Positions 14,742 through 23,386 of a stretch of DNA of 64,000 bases are shown here, in pieces. Position 1 is the first letter of the stretch. The number at the start of each line of letters is the position of its first letter. The DNA is from Collinsella sp. GTDB lineage: Bacteria > Actinomycetota > Coriobacteriia > Coriobacteriales > Coriobacteriaceae. The stretch lies in the NCBI GenBank assembly GCA_019414515.1, contig DXLX01000036.1:58479-122478 (forward strand), read 5' to 3'. A program made the position numbers and the translations under genes. The notes below the pieces were generated by a model. It searched no databases and was not told the origin of the DNA. It saw only the letters and a list, made by a program, of their open reading frames with translations.

Positions 14742-15938
14742 CTAGGCGACGGGCTTGGCGCGGCGGATGGCTGGGAACATCACCGTGATGGCGAGGATAA
14801 CGCCCACGACGGCAATCGCCCCGCCCACAAAGCCGATCCAAGCGATACCGGGACCCGAAACCACGGCGCCGCCGATTGCGGTGCCCGTGCCGATACCGAG
14901 GTTAAACAGGCCCGAGAAGATCGACATGGCGACGGCCGACGAATCTGCCGACGTGCACTTGATGAGCTCGGCCTGAAACGCCACGTTAAAGGCCGTGGCG
15001 CAGCAACCCCACAGTGCGCAGACGGCAAGCACTGTCACGAGCGAAGATGCGGCCGGCCCCATGAGCAGCAGGGCCACCGGCACGCCGGAGAGCGTGATAG
15101 CCAAGAACGGGAAGCGATGCCCATCGAACAGGCGGCCAAACAGCCAGCTTCCGAGCAAACCAGAGCAGCCAAACGCCGTCAGCGTCATGGTAATGGCGCC
15201 CGCATCGACGTGCGCGACCTGCGCCAGGAAGGGCTCGATATAGCTGTAGCTTGCGTAATAGCCGGTCGCCATGAAGACCGTGACTGCGTAGAGCGCGATG
15301 AGGAGCGGGTTCTTGAGCAGCTCGGGCAGCTGTTTGACGGTAAAGCGCTCACCCGCCGGCATGGCCGGGAACACCGCTGCCTGGTAGACGACCGCGATGG
15401 CTGAGAGGCCCCCGACCACGGCAAACGTCATGCGCCAGCCCACGGCCAAGCCAATGGCGCGACCGAGAGGCAGGCCAAAGATCTGCGCGATGGACGAGCC
15501 CGTGGCGATCATGCTGATAGCGAGCGCCCCGTGGCGTGTGTCAACCAGGCGCGACGCCATGATCGAGGCGACCGACCAGAACACGGCGTGCGCGCAGGCA
15601 ACCACCAGGCGCGCGCAGACTAAGATGGGATAGGTCGGCGCCAAGGCGGACAGGAACTGGCCCAGCGAGAACACGGCAAGCACGCCCAGCAGCATCCGCT
15701 TGAACTCGAAACGCGAAGCGAACACCATGAGTGGCAACGACAGCAGCATGACGCCCCAGGCATAGACCGAGATCATGATGCCCGCCTGGGCCTCGGTGAG
15801 CGAGAACGACGCGGCGATATCAGTCAAAAGGCCGATGGGCATAAACTCCGACGTGTTGAACACGAACGCACAGCAGGTGAGACCGACGAGTGGGAGCCAC
15901 TGCCTGAGCGTGATGCCGTCTTGCCTTGTCTGAGTCAT
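14742..15938 (-). CDS. MFS transporter, SotB/AraJ-like (sugar or drug efflux)
   Basis: Twelve-helix major facilitator of the DHA1 type, 398 residues, predicted to export small solutes (sugars, arabinose-like compounds or drugs). Seen: EFMPIGLLTDIAASFSLTEA in helix 1-2, a GVMLLSLPLM helix, the loop RFEFKRMLLG and a central cytoplasmic linker about residues 190-210. The start chosen is MTQTRQDGITLRQW at 15938, with GGAG 9-10 bases upstream. An upstream in-frame start would run through the feoAB terminator. A terminator and a TATAAT box lie just upstream, so it is probably transcribed on its own. The substrate is unknown. Confidence 0.88.
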   Translation of the reverse strand: MTQTRQDGITLRQWLPLVGLTCCAFVFNTSEFMPIGLLTDIAASFSLTEAQAGIMISVYAWGVMLLSLPLMVFASRFEFKRMLLGVLAVFSLGQFLSALAPTYPILVCARLVVACAHAVFWSVASIMASRLVDTRHGALAISMIATGSSIAQIFGLPLGRAIGLAVGWRMTFAVVGGLSAIAVVYQAAVFPAMPAGERFTVKQLPELLKNPLLIALYAVTVFMATGYYASYSYIEPFLAQVAHVDAGAITMTLTAFGCSGLLGSWLFGRLFDGHRFPFLAITLSGVPVALLLMGPAASSLVTVLAVCALWGCCATAFNVAFQAELIKCTSADSSAVAMSIFSGLFNLGIGTGTAIGGAVVSGPGIAWIGFVGGAIAVVGVILAITVMFPAIRRAKPVA

Positions 15939-15971
15939 ATATAACGTCTCCAATCGTTTTGAGCGGAGGCG

Positions 15972-15994
15972 ATTATATAGCAACGGCCCCGCAT
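15972..15994 (-). promoter_or_regulatory. Candidate promoter of the MFS gene
   Basis: The minus strand has TATAAT (15972-15977), with a CTGACG-like -35 about 18 bases upstream. It overlaps the far side of the feoAB terminator. Confidence 0.4.
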
Positions 15995-16017
15995 CCGTCA
16001 GTACAGAAGCGGGGCCG
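15984..16017 (-). terminator. Terminator of feoAB
   Basis: CGGCCCCGC (minus strand, from 16017) pairs with GCGGGGCCG (ending 15984). Only a short T-poor tail follows, so efficiency is uncertain. It lies about 45 bases after the feoAB stop. Confidence 0.6.
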
Positions 16018-16058
16018 AAAACAATTCGATACACAGAGGTTGCGCCGTCAATTCATAA

Positions 16059-18419
16059 CTAAGCCAACCCCAGCAATATGCCCGCCGAATGCACGACAAA
16101 CGCCACGATCCAGGCAACGGCGACCTGAAACGCGAATACGGCCACGGCATAGCGCGCGCCCAACTCGCTCTTGACAGCGCCGATTGCCGCCACACAAGGC
16201 GGGTACAGCAACGTAAAGACCAAGAACACGTAGGCGGTAAACGGCGAAAACATGGTCGACAGCGCCGCGGGCGACGTTGCGCCCAAAAGCACCGTGAGCG
16301 TCGAGATGACGCTCTCCTTGGCAATGAGCCCCGTGACGAGCGCCGTCGAGGCGCGCCAGTCGCCAAAGCCGAGCGGGGCCAACACCGGCGCGATGATGCT
16401 ACCCAGACCGGCAAGCAGGCTTTGCGACTGGTCGGCGACCACGTTAAAGCGGATGTCGAACGTCTGAAGGAACCAGATGACCACCGTAGCGGCAAAGATA
16501 ATGGTAAAGGCCTTGGTGATGAAGTCCTTGGCCTTATCCCATGCCAGCATCACCGTCGTCTTGACGCTCGGCAGGCGGTAATTGGGAAGCTCCATGATAA
16601 ACGGCACCGGGTCGCCCTTAAATGCCGTGCGGTTGAGCACCAAAGCCGCGATGCAGCCGACCACGATACCGATCAGATAGAGCGAGACCATGGCGGGAAC
16701 CGTCGCCTGCGGGAAGAATGCTCCGCACAGCAAGCCGTAAACCGGCAACTTGGCTGAACAGCTCATAAACGGTGTGAGCATGACCGTCATCTTGCGGTCG
16801 TGCTCGGATGGGAGCGTACGGGTCGACATGATAGCCGGCACGGTACAGCCAAAACCGACGAGCATGGGCACGAAGCTGCGGCCCGACAAGCCAAAGCGAC
16901 GCAACACCTTATCCATGACAAAGGCCACGCGCGCCATGTATCCGGAGTCTTCCAGAATGGAGAGGAACAAAAAGAGCACGACGATAATCGGCAGGAAGGT
17001 CAGCACGCTGCCCACACCCGTAAGCACGCCGTCGACAGCCAGCGAGCGCACCACGTCGTTAGTACCGAACGCCTTGAGGCCCGCATCGGCCGAGGCGATG
17101 ATGGCAGCGATACCGTCCTCCATGAGTCCCTGCAACGCCGCGCCGATCACGCCAAACGTCAGCCAAAAGACGAGGCCCATGATCACCAGAAACGCCGGAA
17201 TGGCTGTGTAACGACCTGTCAGGATGCGGTCAATCTTGACGGAGCGCACGTGCTCGCGGCTCTCGTGCGGCTTGACGACGCAGCGCCCGCACACGTCGCC
17301 GATAAAGCTAAAACGCATATCGGCCAGCGCAGATAGGCGGTCGGTGCCGGCCTCGCCTTCCATCTGGGTAATGATGTGCTCGATAGCGTCGAGCTCATTG
17401 CGATCCAGGTGAAGCGCCTCGGTTACCAGCTCATCGCCCTCGACCAGCTTGGTCGCCGCAAAGCGCACCGGGATGTGCGCCGTCACGGCATGGTCCTCGA
17501 TCAGGTTAGCAATACCGTGGATGCAGCGATGCAGCGCACCGCCGTCCGGGCCGTCGGGCGCACAAAAGTCCAGGCGACCAGGGCGCTCGCGGAACCGCGC
17601 CACGTGCAGGGCGTGGTCCACCAACTCGCCGATACCCTCGTTGCGGGCAGCGCTAATGGGAACAACGGGCACGCCCAACAGGCTCTCGAGCAGGTTGACG
17701 TCCACGGCGCCGCCGTTGGAGGTCACCTCGTCCATCATGTTGAGCGCGATGACCATGGGGCGGTCGAGCTCCATAAGCTGTAGCGTCAGGTACAGGTTGC
17801 GTTCGATATTGGTGGCGTCGATGATGTCGATGATGGCGTCGGGGTTTTCGTCAAGGATGAATTGACGGCTCACGATCTCTTCGCCCGTGTACGGCGACAG
17901 CGAATAGATGCCAGGCAGGTCGGTAACGCTTGCCTCGGGGTGGTTGCGGATGGTGCCATCTTTGCGGTCGACCGTCACGCCGGGAAAGTTACCGACGTGC
18001 TGGTTGGAGCCCGTCAGCTGGTTGAATAACGTGGTCTTGCCGCAGTTTTGGTTGCCGGCGAGGGCAAAGTGCAGCGGCGCGCCCTCGGGCACGGCCGTCT
18101 TTGCCGCACGGGGCGAATACGTCCCCTCGCCCAGGGCCGGATGCTCCGTCGTGCCGATTGCGGCGTTAGCGCGCGGACCCGTATCGGTGTCGTGAATACC
18201 CACGAGCTCGATGCGAGCGGCATCGTCCTTGCGCAGTGTCAACTCGTAGCCACGCAGGCGGATCTCGAGCGGATCGCCCATGGGGGCGTACTTCATCATG
18301 GTGACTTCGGTGCCCGGCGTTAGACCCATGTCCAAAATATGCTGTCGGAGTGCCTGATCGTCCGATGCCACCGATGCGACAACGGCGTCCTTTCCAATCT
18401 CGAGTGTATCGAGCTTCAC
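16059..18419 (-). CDS. feoB: FeoA-FeoB fusion, ferrous iron transporter
   Basis: Ferrous iron uptake protein of the cytoplasmic membrane, 786 residues from a GTG at 18417-18419 preceded by GGAGG. Residues 1-74 (KLDTLEIGKDAVV through LRKDDAARIEL) form a FeoA-like SH3 domain. After a linker, the GTPase domain begins with GNQNCGKTT (about 122-130, G1) and continues with VTDLPGIYSLSPY (G3) and NMMDEV (G4). The membrane part carries the two Gate motifs (PMLVGFGCTVPAIMSTRTL; MSCSAKLPVYGLLCGAFF). FeoA and FeoB are normally separate genes; fusions are known in some bacteria. No FeoC is seen. Its upstream region holds DtxR-like half-sites, which fits iron regulation. Confidence 0.96.
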   Translation of the reverse strand: MKLDTLEIGKDAVVASVASDDQALRQHILDMGLTPGTEVTMMKYAPMGDPLEIRLRGYELTLRKDDAARIELVGIHDTDTGPRANAAIGTTEHPALGEGTYSPRAAKTAVPEGAPLHFALAGNQNCGKTTLFNQLTGSNQHVGNFPGVTVDRKDGTIRNHPEASVTDLPGIYSLSPYTGEEIVSRQFILDENPDAIIDIIDATNIERNLYLTLQLMELDRPMVIALNMMDEVTSNGGAVDVNLLESLLGVPVVPISAARNEGIGELVDHALHVARFRERPGRLDFCAPDGPDGGALHRCIHGIANLIEDHAVTAHIPVRFAATKLVEGDELVTEALHLDRNELDAIEHIITQMEGEAGTDRLSALADMRFSFIGDVCGRCVVKPHESREHVRSVKIDRILTGRYTAIPAFLVIMGLVFWLTFGVIGAALQGLMEDGIAAIIASADAGLKAFGTNDVVRSLAVDGVLTGVGSVLTFLPIIVVLFLFLSILEDSGYMARVAFVMDKVLRRFGLSGRSFVPMLVGFGCTVPAIMSTRTLPSEHDRKMTVMLTPFMSCSAKLPVYGLLCGAFFPQATVPAMVSLYLIGIVVGCIAALVLNRTAFKGDPVPFIMELPNYRLPSVKTTVMLAWDKAKDFITKAFTIIFAATVVIWFLQTFDIRFNVVADQSQSLLAGLGSIIAPVLAPLGFGDWRASTALVTGLIAKESVISTLTVLLGATSPAALSTMFSPFTAYVFLVFTLLYPPCVAAIGAVKSELGARYAVAVFAFQVAVAWIVAFVVHSAGILLGLA

Positions 18420-18466
18420 GTCCGTGTTCCTCCCCCGGCGCCCACAGGGCGTTGTATTTATGTTCA

Positions 18467-18505
18467 CCATGGCTAACCGTTTGCCATGGCTAACCAATTG
18501 TAACC
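18467..18505. promoter_or_regulatory. Candidate iron-regulator operator upstream of feoAB
   Basis: CCATGGCTAACC occurs twice (18467-18478 and 18484-18495), 17 bases apart, and TAACC again at 18501-18505. On the feoAB strand this reads GGTTAGCCATGG. GGTTAGCC equals the core half-site of DtxR/IdeR boxes (TTAGGTTAGCCTAACCTAA). Placement 50-90 bases before the feoAB start supports an operator. The arrangement is direct rather than the usual inverted repeat. Confidence 0.5.
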
Positions 18506-18604
18506 ATGCATGATAGCGCGAACACACAACGACGTTCAATCGACAGATCGGTGCGATGGGGACAGGCAGGAGAGTTCAGGGCCATAGTTTCCGATGAGCC
18601 TCTC

Positions 18605-18776
18605 GGGGAAACTACATCCCAGAATTCTGGCTCGAAACGGGATATGGTTTCCCTAACAGGCCTCTTACGGAAAATGCATCCCAGAATCCCCGCTCGAAAC
18701 GGGACGCGCTTTCCCAGTCGAGGCCCTATGGGAAACTGCGTCCCACCTTGAAAGGCAAAACTGGGATGCAGTTTCC
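18605..18776. repeat. Three tandem ~47-bp palindromes, period ~62 bp
   Basis: Three units share the pattern GGGAAACTGCGTCCCA... TGGGATGCAGTTTCC: 18605-18653, 18668-18715 and 18730-18776. Each is an imperfect inverted repeat with a GAATTCTGGCTCGAAAC-type loop in the first two. They fill the gap between the divergently facing feoAB promoter and the hydrolase 3' end. No gene is seen in this 470-base region. Confidence 0.8.
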
Positions 18777-18796
18777 AGACGGGACATCAAAAACAA

Positions 18797-18863
18797 AGTT
18801 GCGGTGGAATAGTTCCTGGATGGGCTGGTTGATGCCCCAGATCGGAGCTATTTCACCGCAAGT
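18797..18863. repeat. 67-nt palindromic repeat, copy 2 (degenerate)
   Basis: It begins AGTTGCGGTGGAATAGTTCC and ends with GGAGCTATTTCACCGCAAGT. It has the same length and arm sequence as the copies at 14660 and 62017, with several arm mismatches. It lies immediately downstream of the hydrolase stop. Confidence 0.85.
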
Positions 18864-18890
18864 TATTGAAGGGCTGGGATGCCCGTCCTC

Positions 18891-19790
18891 TTACAGATGG
18901 CGCTCCAGAAAGCGGAAGGCCAGGCGGATCCAGGGACGGACTGCCACCTGCTTGTCCTCGTTGTCGACCGCGGTGTTGGCGTTGCCGAGCGAAAGGCCGT
19001 GACCACCCTGGTCGAAGACGTGCATCTCGCATGCAACGCCCTCCTCGGCCATGCGCTGCGCAAACGGGTAGACCTGCGCGATCGGCGCCGTCTTGTCGTC
19101 GGACACGCCCCACACAAAGGTCGGTGGCATCTGACGCGAAACATGCGTGGTGGGGCAGATGTCGGCCAGATGCTCGTCAGTTGCCTCGCCGCCCGTCACC
19201 ATCGACAGGTAGTCGTTGAGCAAATCGCGTCCCGTCTTGCCGCCCGTCTTGGGCACGCGCAAGTCAATGCGCGGATCGCGCGTCTGCATGTCGCGCACAT
19301 AGGCAAAGTCGAGCAATGGATAGCCCAGCACCACGGCATCGGGACGAATGTCGTCCGGACGCGCCCCGGCAAGTGCCGCAAAGGGGCCGGTCTTCCACTG
19401 TGTTGCCAGCGAGGCGCAAATCATGCCGCCAGCAGAAAAGCCCACGACGCACACGCGCTTAGGATCGACATGCCACTCGTCGGCGTTGGCGCGCACCGTG
19501 GCGACCATCTTGGCAAGATCTGCCTGGGGGTGCGGAAAGCTCACGTCACCCGTAGAACTCGTGACATAGTTGAGCACAAAGGCCTGGTAGCCGCGGTCCA
19601 AAAATGCAAACGCCACCGGGTCCTGCTCGTGCGGAGCGATATGCGTGAACCCGCCTCCGCCGCAGATGATCACCGCGGGGCGGCGGCCATTGGGCTTGTC
19701 GGGCAGCGGCTCGGCACCCAGATACGTAAAGGTCGCCGGATAATCCTCGGTCGGCTCCTCGCCCCACAGCGCATGGTTCTCGACAATCAT
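18891..19790 (-). CDS. Alpha/beta hydrolase, esterase/acetyl-xylan-esterase-like
   Basis: Serine hydrolase, 299 residues, cytoplasmic (no signal peptide). Seen: an oxyanion-type ICGGGGFTHIAPHE segment near residues 40-53, the nucleophile elbow GFSAGGMICASL, the DDKTAP acid region and GGHGLSLGN with the catalytic His near the C-terminus. This pattern matches the BD-FAE/endo-xylanase-like esterases that deacetylate plant polysaccharides or small esters, but the substrate is not determined. The start ATG at 19788-19790 has GGGAG five bases upstream. A longer in-frame extension would run across the divergent promoter of the PTS IIA gene and is rejected. Confidence 0.85.
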   Translation of the reverse strand: MIVENHALWGEEPTEDYPATFTYLGAEPLPDKPNGRRPAVIICGGGGFTHIAPHEQDPVAFAFLDRGYQAFVLNYVTSSTGDVSFPHPQADLAKMVATVRANADEWHVDPKRVCVVGFSAGGMICASLATQWKTGPFAALAGARPDDIRPDAVVLGYPLLDFAYVRDMQTRDPRIDLRVPKTGGKTGRDLLNDYLSMVTGGEATDEHLADICPTTHVSRQMPPTFVWGVSDDKTAPIAQVYPFAQRMAEEGVACEMHVFDQGGHGLSLGNANTAVDNEDKQVAVRPWIRLAFRFLERHL

Positions 19791-19916
19791 ATGTGCTCCC
19801 TTCGCGCAAATTAAGCGCCCTTGTTTTTCGCCTTCAAGCGTACCCCACTTGAACCCGTGGCGCAGAAACTCTCCGGCAATAAGTTTCCCTTCAACTGATA
19901 TATCACATAATCCCAG

Positions 19917-19945
19917 TTCAGAGGTATCGTTGAGCAGCGTAGAAT
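19917..19945 (+). promoter_or_regulatory. Candidate promoter of the PTS IIA gene
   Basis: TTCAGA (19917-19922), 17 bases, TAGAAT (19940-19945), about 90 bases before the IIA start. Confidence 0.4.
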
Positions 19946-19976
19946 AGGGGCGTTGACCAAGCCGCGAAACACATGT

Positions 19977-19986
19977 GAAACGTTTC
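19977..19986. promoter_or_regulatory. GAAACGTTTC palindrome, LacI-family-type operator candidate
   Basis: A perfect 10-bp palindrome with central CG lies between the -10 box and the IIA start. LacI/CcpA-type operators share the central CG and A/T-flanked halves. No LacI-type gene is in the window. Confidence 0.35.
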
Positions 19987-20033
19987 CGGCAAACCAAACG
20001 CGCGATATGCGCCTATTTAAGTTGGAGGCAACT

Positions 20034-20597
20034 ATGGGTCTGCTCGATTCGCTTAAGTCCACCTTCACCTCGACCGGCGAGGCGTCCGTTCCGCCCGCAG
20101 CAAGCTTCGCTACCCGCGAAGGCGTCATCTATGCCCCCGTCAACGGCGTGCTCGTCAACCTGGACGAGGTTCCCGACGAGACGATCGCCTCGGGCATGCT
20201 TGGCCAGGGCTATGGCATCGAGCCCATTACCGGCACCATCTATGCGCCCGCCAACGGCCGCATCGGTGCCACCACTGTCACCAACCACTCCATCGGCATG
20301 ATTACCGAGGACGGCCTGCGCGTGTTCATCCATGTCGGCCTGGGCACCGTGGAAATGAACGGCAAGGGTTTTGCCCGCTTTGTCGAGATGGGCGATGTGG
20401 TCAAGGCAGGCCAGCCGCTCATCAGCTTCGACCGCGAGGCCATTAAGGCCGCTGGTCACGAGGACATCGTGACCGTCATCGTCTCCGAGCTCGATCGTCT
20501 TAAGAGCATCGACCATGTCGGCGAGTCTGGAACGCTTATCGGCGGCAACCCGCTCGTCAAGCTTGGCGACCCGCTGCTGGTAGCCAAGACCAAGTAG
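20034..20597 (+). CDS. crr: PTS glucose-type EIIA component (free-standing)
   Basis: Cytosolic phosphocarrier that passes phosphate from HPr to a sugar-specific EIIB. It is 187 residues from MGLLDSLKS, with GGAGG five bases before the ATG. Landmarks: IYAPVNGVLVNLDEVPD, ITGTIYAPANGRIGATT, His85 and the phosphorylated His100 in VFIHVGLGTVEMNG, 15 residues apart as in E. coli IIA(Glc) (His75/His90). GDPLLV closes the domain. It stands alone, with no IIBC beside it. A IIBC for beta-glucosides without its own IIA lies at 39275-40675 and is a likely client (inference). Confidence 0.95.
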   Translation: MGLLDSLKSTFTSTGEASVPPAASFATREGVIYAPVNGVLVNLDEVPDETIASGMLGQGYGIEPITGTIYAPANGRIGATTVTNHSIGMITEDGLRVFIHVGLGTVEMNGKGFARFVEMGDVVKAGQPLISFDREAIKAAGHEDIVTVIVSELDRLKSIDHVGESGTLIGGNPLVKLGDPLLVAKTK

Positions 20598-20634
20598 CCA
20601 GGCCCCGCGCCACACAGCCAAAAGGCACCTCGTC

Positions 20635-20668
20635 AAGCGCCCGCGACCATTTGGCCGCGGGCGCTTTT
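20635..20668 (+). terminator. Terminator of the PTS IIA gene
   Basis: AAGCGCCCGCG pairs with CGCGGGCGCTT, then TTCGTTT. It sits about 38 bases after the stop. Confidence 0.85.
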
Positions 20669-20778
20669 CGTTTGAAAAACCATCCCGCCAATGCCTTATC
20701 TGTATAGCCCAAATGAGACGAGCTGCTAGAATAACGAACTGTATGGATAACTATCATTCAACCGTTATGGGAGGATAC

Positions 20779-22182
20779 GTGAACCGCACCAAAATCGCGC
20801 AGCTCTATGCCGATGCCGAGTCGCTCGGCGGCCAAACCGTCACCGTCGCCGGCTGGGTCAAGTCCGTCCGCGACATGAAGAACTTTGGCTTTGTTACGCT
20901 CAACGACGGCAGCTGCTTCCGCGACCTGCAGGTCGTCATGAACCGCGAGGCACTCGACAACTACGACGAGATCGCCCATCAAAACGTCTCGGCCGCACTC
21001 ATTTGCACCGGCACCGTCAAGCTGACCCCCGATGCGCCCCAGCCTTTCGAGCTTTCTGCCACCTCCATCGAGGTCGAGGGCACGAGCGCCCCGGATTACC
21101 CGCTGCAGAAGAAGCGCGCAACCGTCGAGTTCCTGCGCACCCAGCAGCACCTGCGCCCGCGCACCAACCTGTTCCGCGCCGTGTTCCGCATCCGCTCTGT
21201 CGCGGCTGCCGCCATCCACCGCTTCTTCCAGGAGCAGGGCTTTGTCTACGTCAACACCCCCATCATCACCACGAGTGACTGCGAGGGCGCCGGCGAGATG
21301 TTCCGCGTGACCACGCTCGACCCCAAAAATCCGCCCCTCACCGAGTCCGGCGAGGTCGACTGGAGCCAGGACTTCTTTGGCAAGCATGCAAGCCTCACCG
21401 TGTCCGGCCAGCTCAATGCCGAGAACTTTGCCATGGCCTTTGGCGACGTGTACACCTTTGGCCCCACCTTCCGCGCCGAAAACTCCAACACCACGCGCCA
21501 CGCCGCCGAGTTTTGGATGATCGAGCCCGAGATGGCCTTTGCCGACCTTAACGACTACATGGATAACGCTGAGGCCATGCTCAAGTATGTCCTCAAGGAC
21601 GTCATGGCCACCTGCCCCGACGAGCTCAATATGCTCAACAAGTTTGTGGACAAGGGTCTGCTCGAACGCCTAGACCATGTCGCCAACTCCGACTTCGCCC
21701 GCGTTACCTACACCGAGGCCGTCGAGATCCTGGAGCAGGCCGTCGCCGCCGGTCACAAGTTTGACTACCCCGTGAGCTGGGGCATCGACCTGCAGACCGA
21801 GCACGAGCGCTTCCTGACCGAGGAGCACTTTAAGCGCCCGACCTTCGTAACCGACTACCCGGCCGAGATCAAGGCCTTCTACATGCGCATGAACGAGGAC
21901 GGCAAGACCGTCGCCGCCGCCGACTGCCTGGTTCCCGGTATCGGCGAGATCATCGGTGGCTCCCAGCGCGAGGAGCGCCTGGATCTGCTCGAGGCCCGCA
22001 TCAAGGACCTGGGCATGAATCCCGAGCAGTACAAGTACTACCTTGACCTGCGCCGCTACGGTTCCTGCAAGCACGCCGGCTACGGTCTGGGCTTCGAGCG
22101 CTTGGTCATGTATCTGACCGGCGTGGGCAACATCCGCGACGTCCTGCCGCACCCGCGCACCGTGGGCAACGCCGACTTCTAA
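20779..22182 (+). CDS. asnS: Asparaginyl-tRNA synthetase
   Basis: Charges tRNA-Asn with asparagine; class IIb aminoacyl-tRNA synthetase, 467 residues. The GTG at 20779-20781 is chosen because GGGAGG precedes it by four bases and homologues start at this position; upstream in-frame ATGs have no SD. An OB-fold anticodon domain (about residues 15-110, TVAGWVKSVRDMKNFGF) is followed by the class II catalytic domain. That domain shows FRVTTL, FFGKHASLTVSGQLNAE, FRAENSNTTRHAAEFWMIEPE (motif 2) and GYGLGFERLVMYLTG (motif 3). The asparagine-specific SGQLNAE replaces the QLYKQ-type element of AspRS. It is monocistronic, with terminators on both sides. Confidence 0.97.
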   Translation: MNRTKIAQLYADAESLGGQTVTVAGWVKSVRDMKNFGFVTLNDGSCFRDLQVVMNREALDNYDEIAHQNVSAALICTGTVKLTPDAPQPFELSATSIEVEGTSAPDYPLQKKRATVEFLRTQQHLRPRTNLFRAVFRIRSVAAAAIHRFFQEQGFVYVNTPIITTSDCEGAGEMFRVTTLDPKNPPLTESGEVDWSQDFFGKHASLTVSGQLNAENFAMAFGDVYTFGPTFRAENSNTTRHAAEFWMIEPEMAFADLNDYMDNAEAMLKYVLKDVMATCPDELNMLNKFVDKGLLERLDHVANSDFARVTYTEAVEILEQAVAAGHKFDYPVSWGIDLQTEHERFLTEEHFKRPTFVTDYPAEIKAFYMRMNEDGKTVAAADCLVPGIGEIIGGSQREERLDLLEARIKDLGMNPEQYKYYLDLRRYGSCKHAGYGLGFERLVMYLTGVGNIRDVLPHPRTVGNADF

Positions 22183-22228
22183 TCGTCGGACGCTAGCTCG
22201 CGTCGCCACACGCCAACGCTCATCGCAT

Positions 22229-22266
22229 AAGCGCTTCTCGACATCGGTCGAGAGGCGCTTTTTTCA
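22229..22266 (+). terminator. Terminator of asnS
   Basis: AAGCGCTTCTCGAC with GTCGAGAGGCGCTT, then TTTT. Confidence 0.9.
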
Positions 22267-22440
22267 ACAGCATCCGTCAAGCTTTTGGCAAGTTTTTGGT
22301 CAGTTGAGCAGGGCTGTTGAAAACTCGACCCGCCGTTTGCCGACGACTACCGACCGCCCAGAGCGCCCTGCACCCCTGGGAAAGCCCCACGTCCTAGGCT
22401 CCATACCGTCGCCACCCAAAACGGAAAGGACGTGGGCACC

Positions 22441-23226
22441 ATGAACGAAGCCGCTGTTGAAACCTACGACACCACGACTAGAGGCGCCGCCTCGATGGCA
22501 GCCTATCGCGCCGTTCGCATCCTGCAACTATTAAGCGAAAACACCGGCGAGGACAAGGCCGTGCTTTCCGATGAGTTGATCCGGCGCCTCGCCCATCCCG
22601 ACGACCCCGCCCGCATGCCCATCTCGGCGGCGCGGCGCAGCATCTACACCGCCATCTCCGCGCTTCGCCATGCCGGATACGAGATTGAATACAAGCGCGG
22701 CGTGGGGTATCGGCTCTTGACCCGTCCACTCACCGACGAGGAGATCATCCGGCTTCACGGCATGGTCATGCGCAACCGCTCCACGCCTATCGCTATCCGC
22801 AAGAGCATGGCGCAGCATTTAGTTGCCATGGCGAGTGCCGACGTTCGCGGCTACCTCGATACACCCGAACCCGCTCCAAGCGCAGGCAGCAAGGCTACCA
22901 AGGCAACGCGCGCGCCCATCAAGCGCATCGACACGTGCGAGCTCGTCGAGCAGGCCATCGACCACGGAACCACGGTGAGTTTTGATATTTCGAGCGTCAC
23001 GACACGCGGCGAAACCGAAGCAGCACGGATGACACTCCGTCCCTTTGCCATCAGGCAGCGCGATGGCATCTCATATCTGCTGGGAACGGTCTACGACGCC
23101 CGAGGCACCGACGATACGCTGCGCACCGTCGAGATCGCCCGTATGAGAAACGTCAGCACGCGCCTGCTCGACGGCAAGAAGCTCTTCGCCGCCCTGGACG
23201 AGGACGACGCCTCCTCCGCCGCATAA
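22441..23226 (+). CDS. HTH regulator with WYL-like ligand domain
   Basis: Probable transcriptional regulator, 261 residues. The N-terminal half (about 25-95) has a winged-helix pattern: AYRAVRILQLLSEN, ISAARRSIYTAISALRHAGY and KRGVGYRLLTRPLT. The C-terminal half (about 165-245) ends with LRPFAIRQRDGISYLLGTVY and VEIARMRNVSTRLL, as in WYL-domain proteins; the strict W-Y-L triplet is not visible. A low-complexity Ala/Lys/Thr linker lies between. The ATG at 22441 has AAGGA ten bases upstream. It precedes the ABC importer genes in the same direction by 160 bases, so control of that system is possible but unproven. Confidence 0.75.
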   Translation: MNEAAVETYDTTTRGAASMAAYRAVRILQLLSENTGEDKAVLSDELIRRLAHPDDPARMPISAARRSIYTAISALRHAGYEIEYKRGVGYRLLTRPLTDEEIIRLHGMVMRNRSTPIAIRKSMAQHLVAMASADVRGYLDTPEPAPSAGSKATKATRAPIKRIDTCELVEQAIDHGTTVSFDISSVTTRGETEAARMTLRPFAIRQRDGISYLLGTVYDARGTDDTLRTVEIARMRNVSTRLLDGKKLFAALDEDDASSAA

Positions 23227-23295
23227 GACCCTCCGCCGCCCATTCGACTACCCGTACCGCCCATCCAGTTCAGTATTAAAAAACCCGCCAGGTTA

Positions 23296-23354
23296 TTGTA
23301 AAAATGGACATCGGCGTTACTATAGTCCCACTTGCACTTTTTCCTAGTGCAGTG
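23296..23354 (+). promoter_or_regulatory. Candidate promoter and leader hairpin of the ABC importer
   Basis: TATAGT (23321-23326) has TTGTAA 19 bases upstream, a long spacer. It is followed by a hairpin CACTTGCACT/AGTGCAGTG (23329-23354) in the leader. Confidence 0.3.
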
Positions 23355-23386
23355 TTTCCAGCCATTTTTATACTGGGGGTAATGAT

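Noticed and set aside
18420..18539. Longer FeoB start (40 extra codons)
   Set aside because: The extension crosses the candidate operator and has no SD; the GTG at 18417-18419 has GGAGG and begins the FeoA domain exactly.
18605..18776. Possible CRISPR array
   Set aside because: Units are few, imperfect and palindromic throughout, with no spacer-like unique segments and no cas genes in the window.
19791..19997. Longer start for the alpha/beta hydrolase
   Set aside because: It would overlap the divergent PTS IIA promoter, and the added residues do not fit the family. ATG at 19790 has a good SD.
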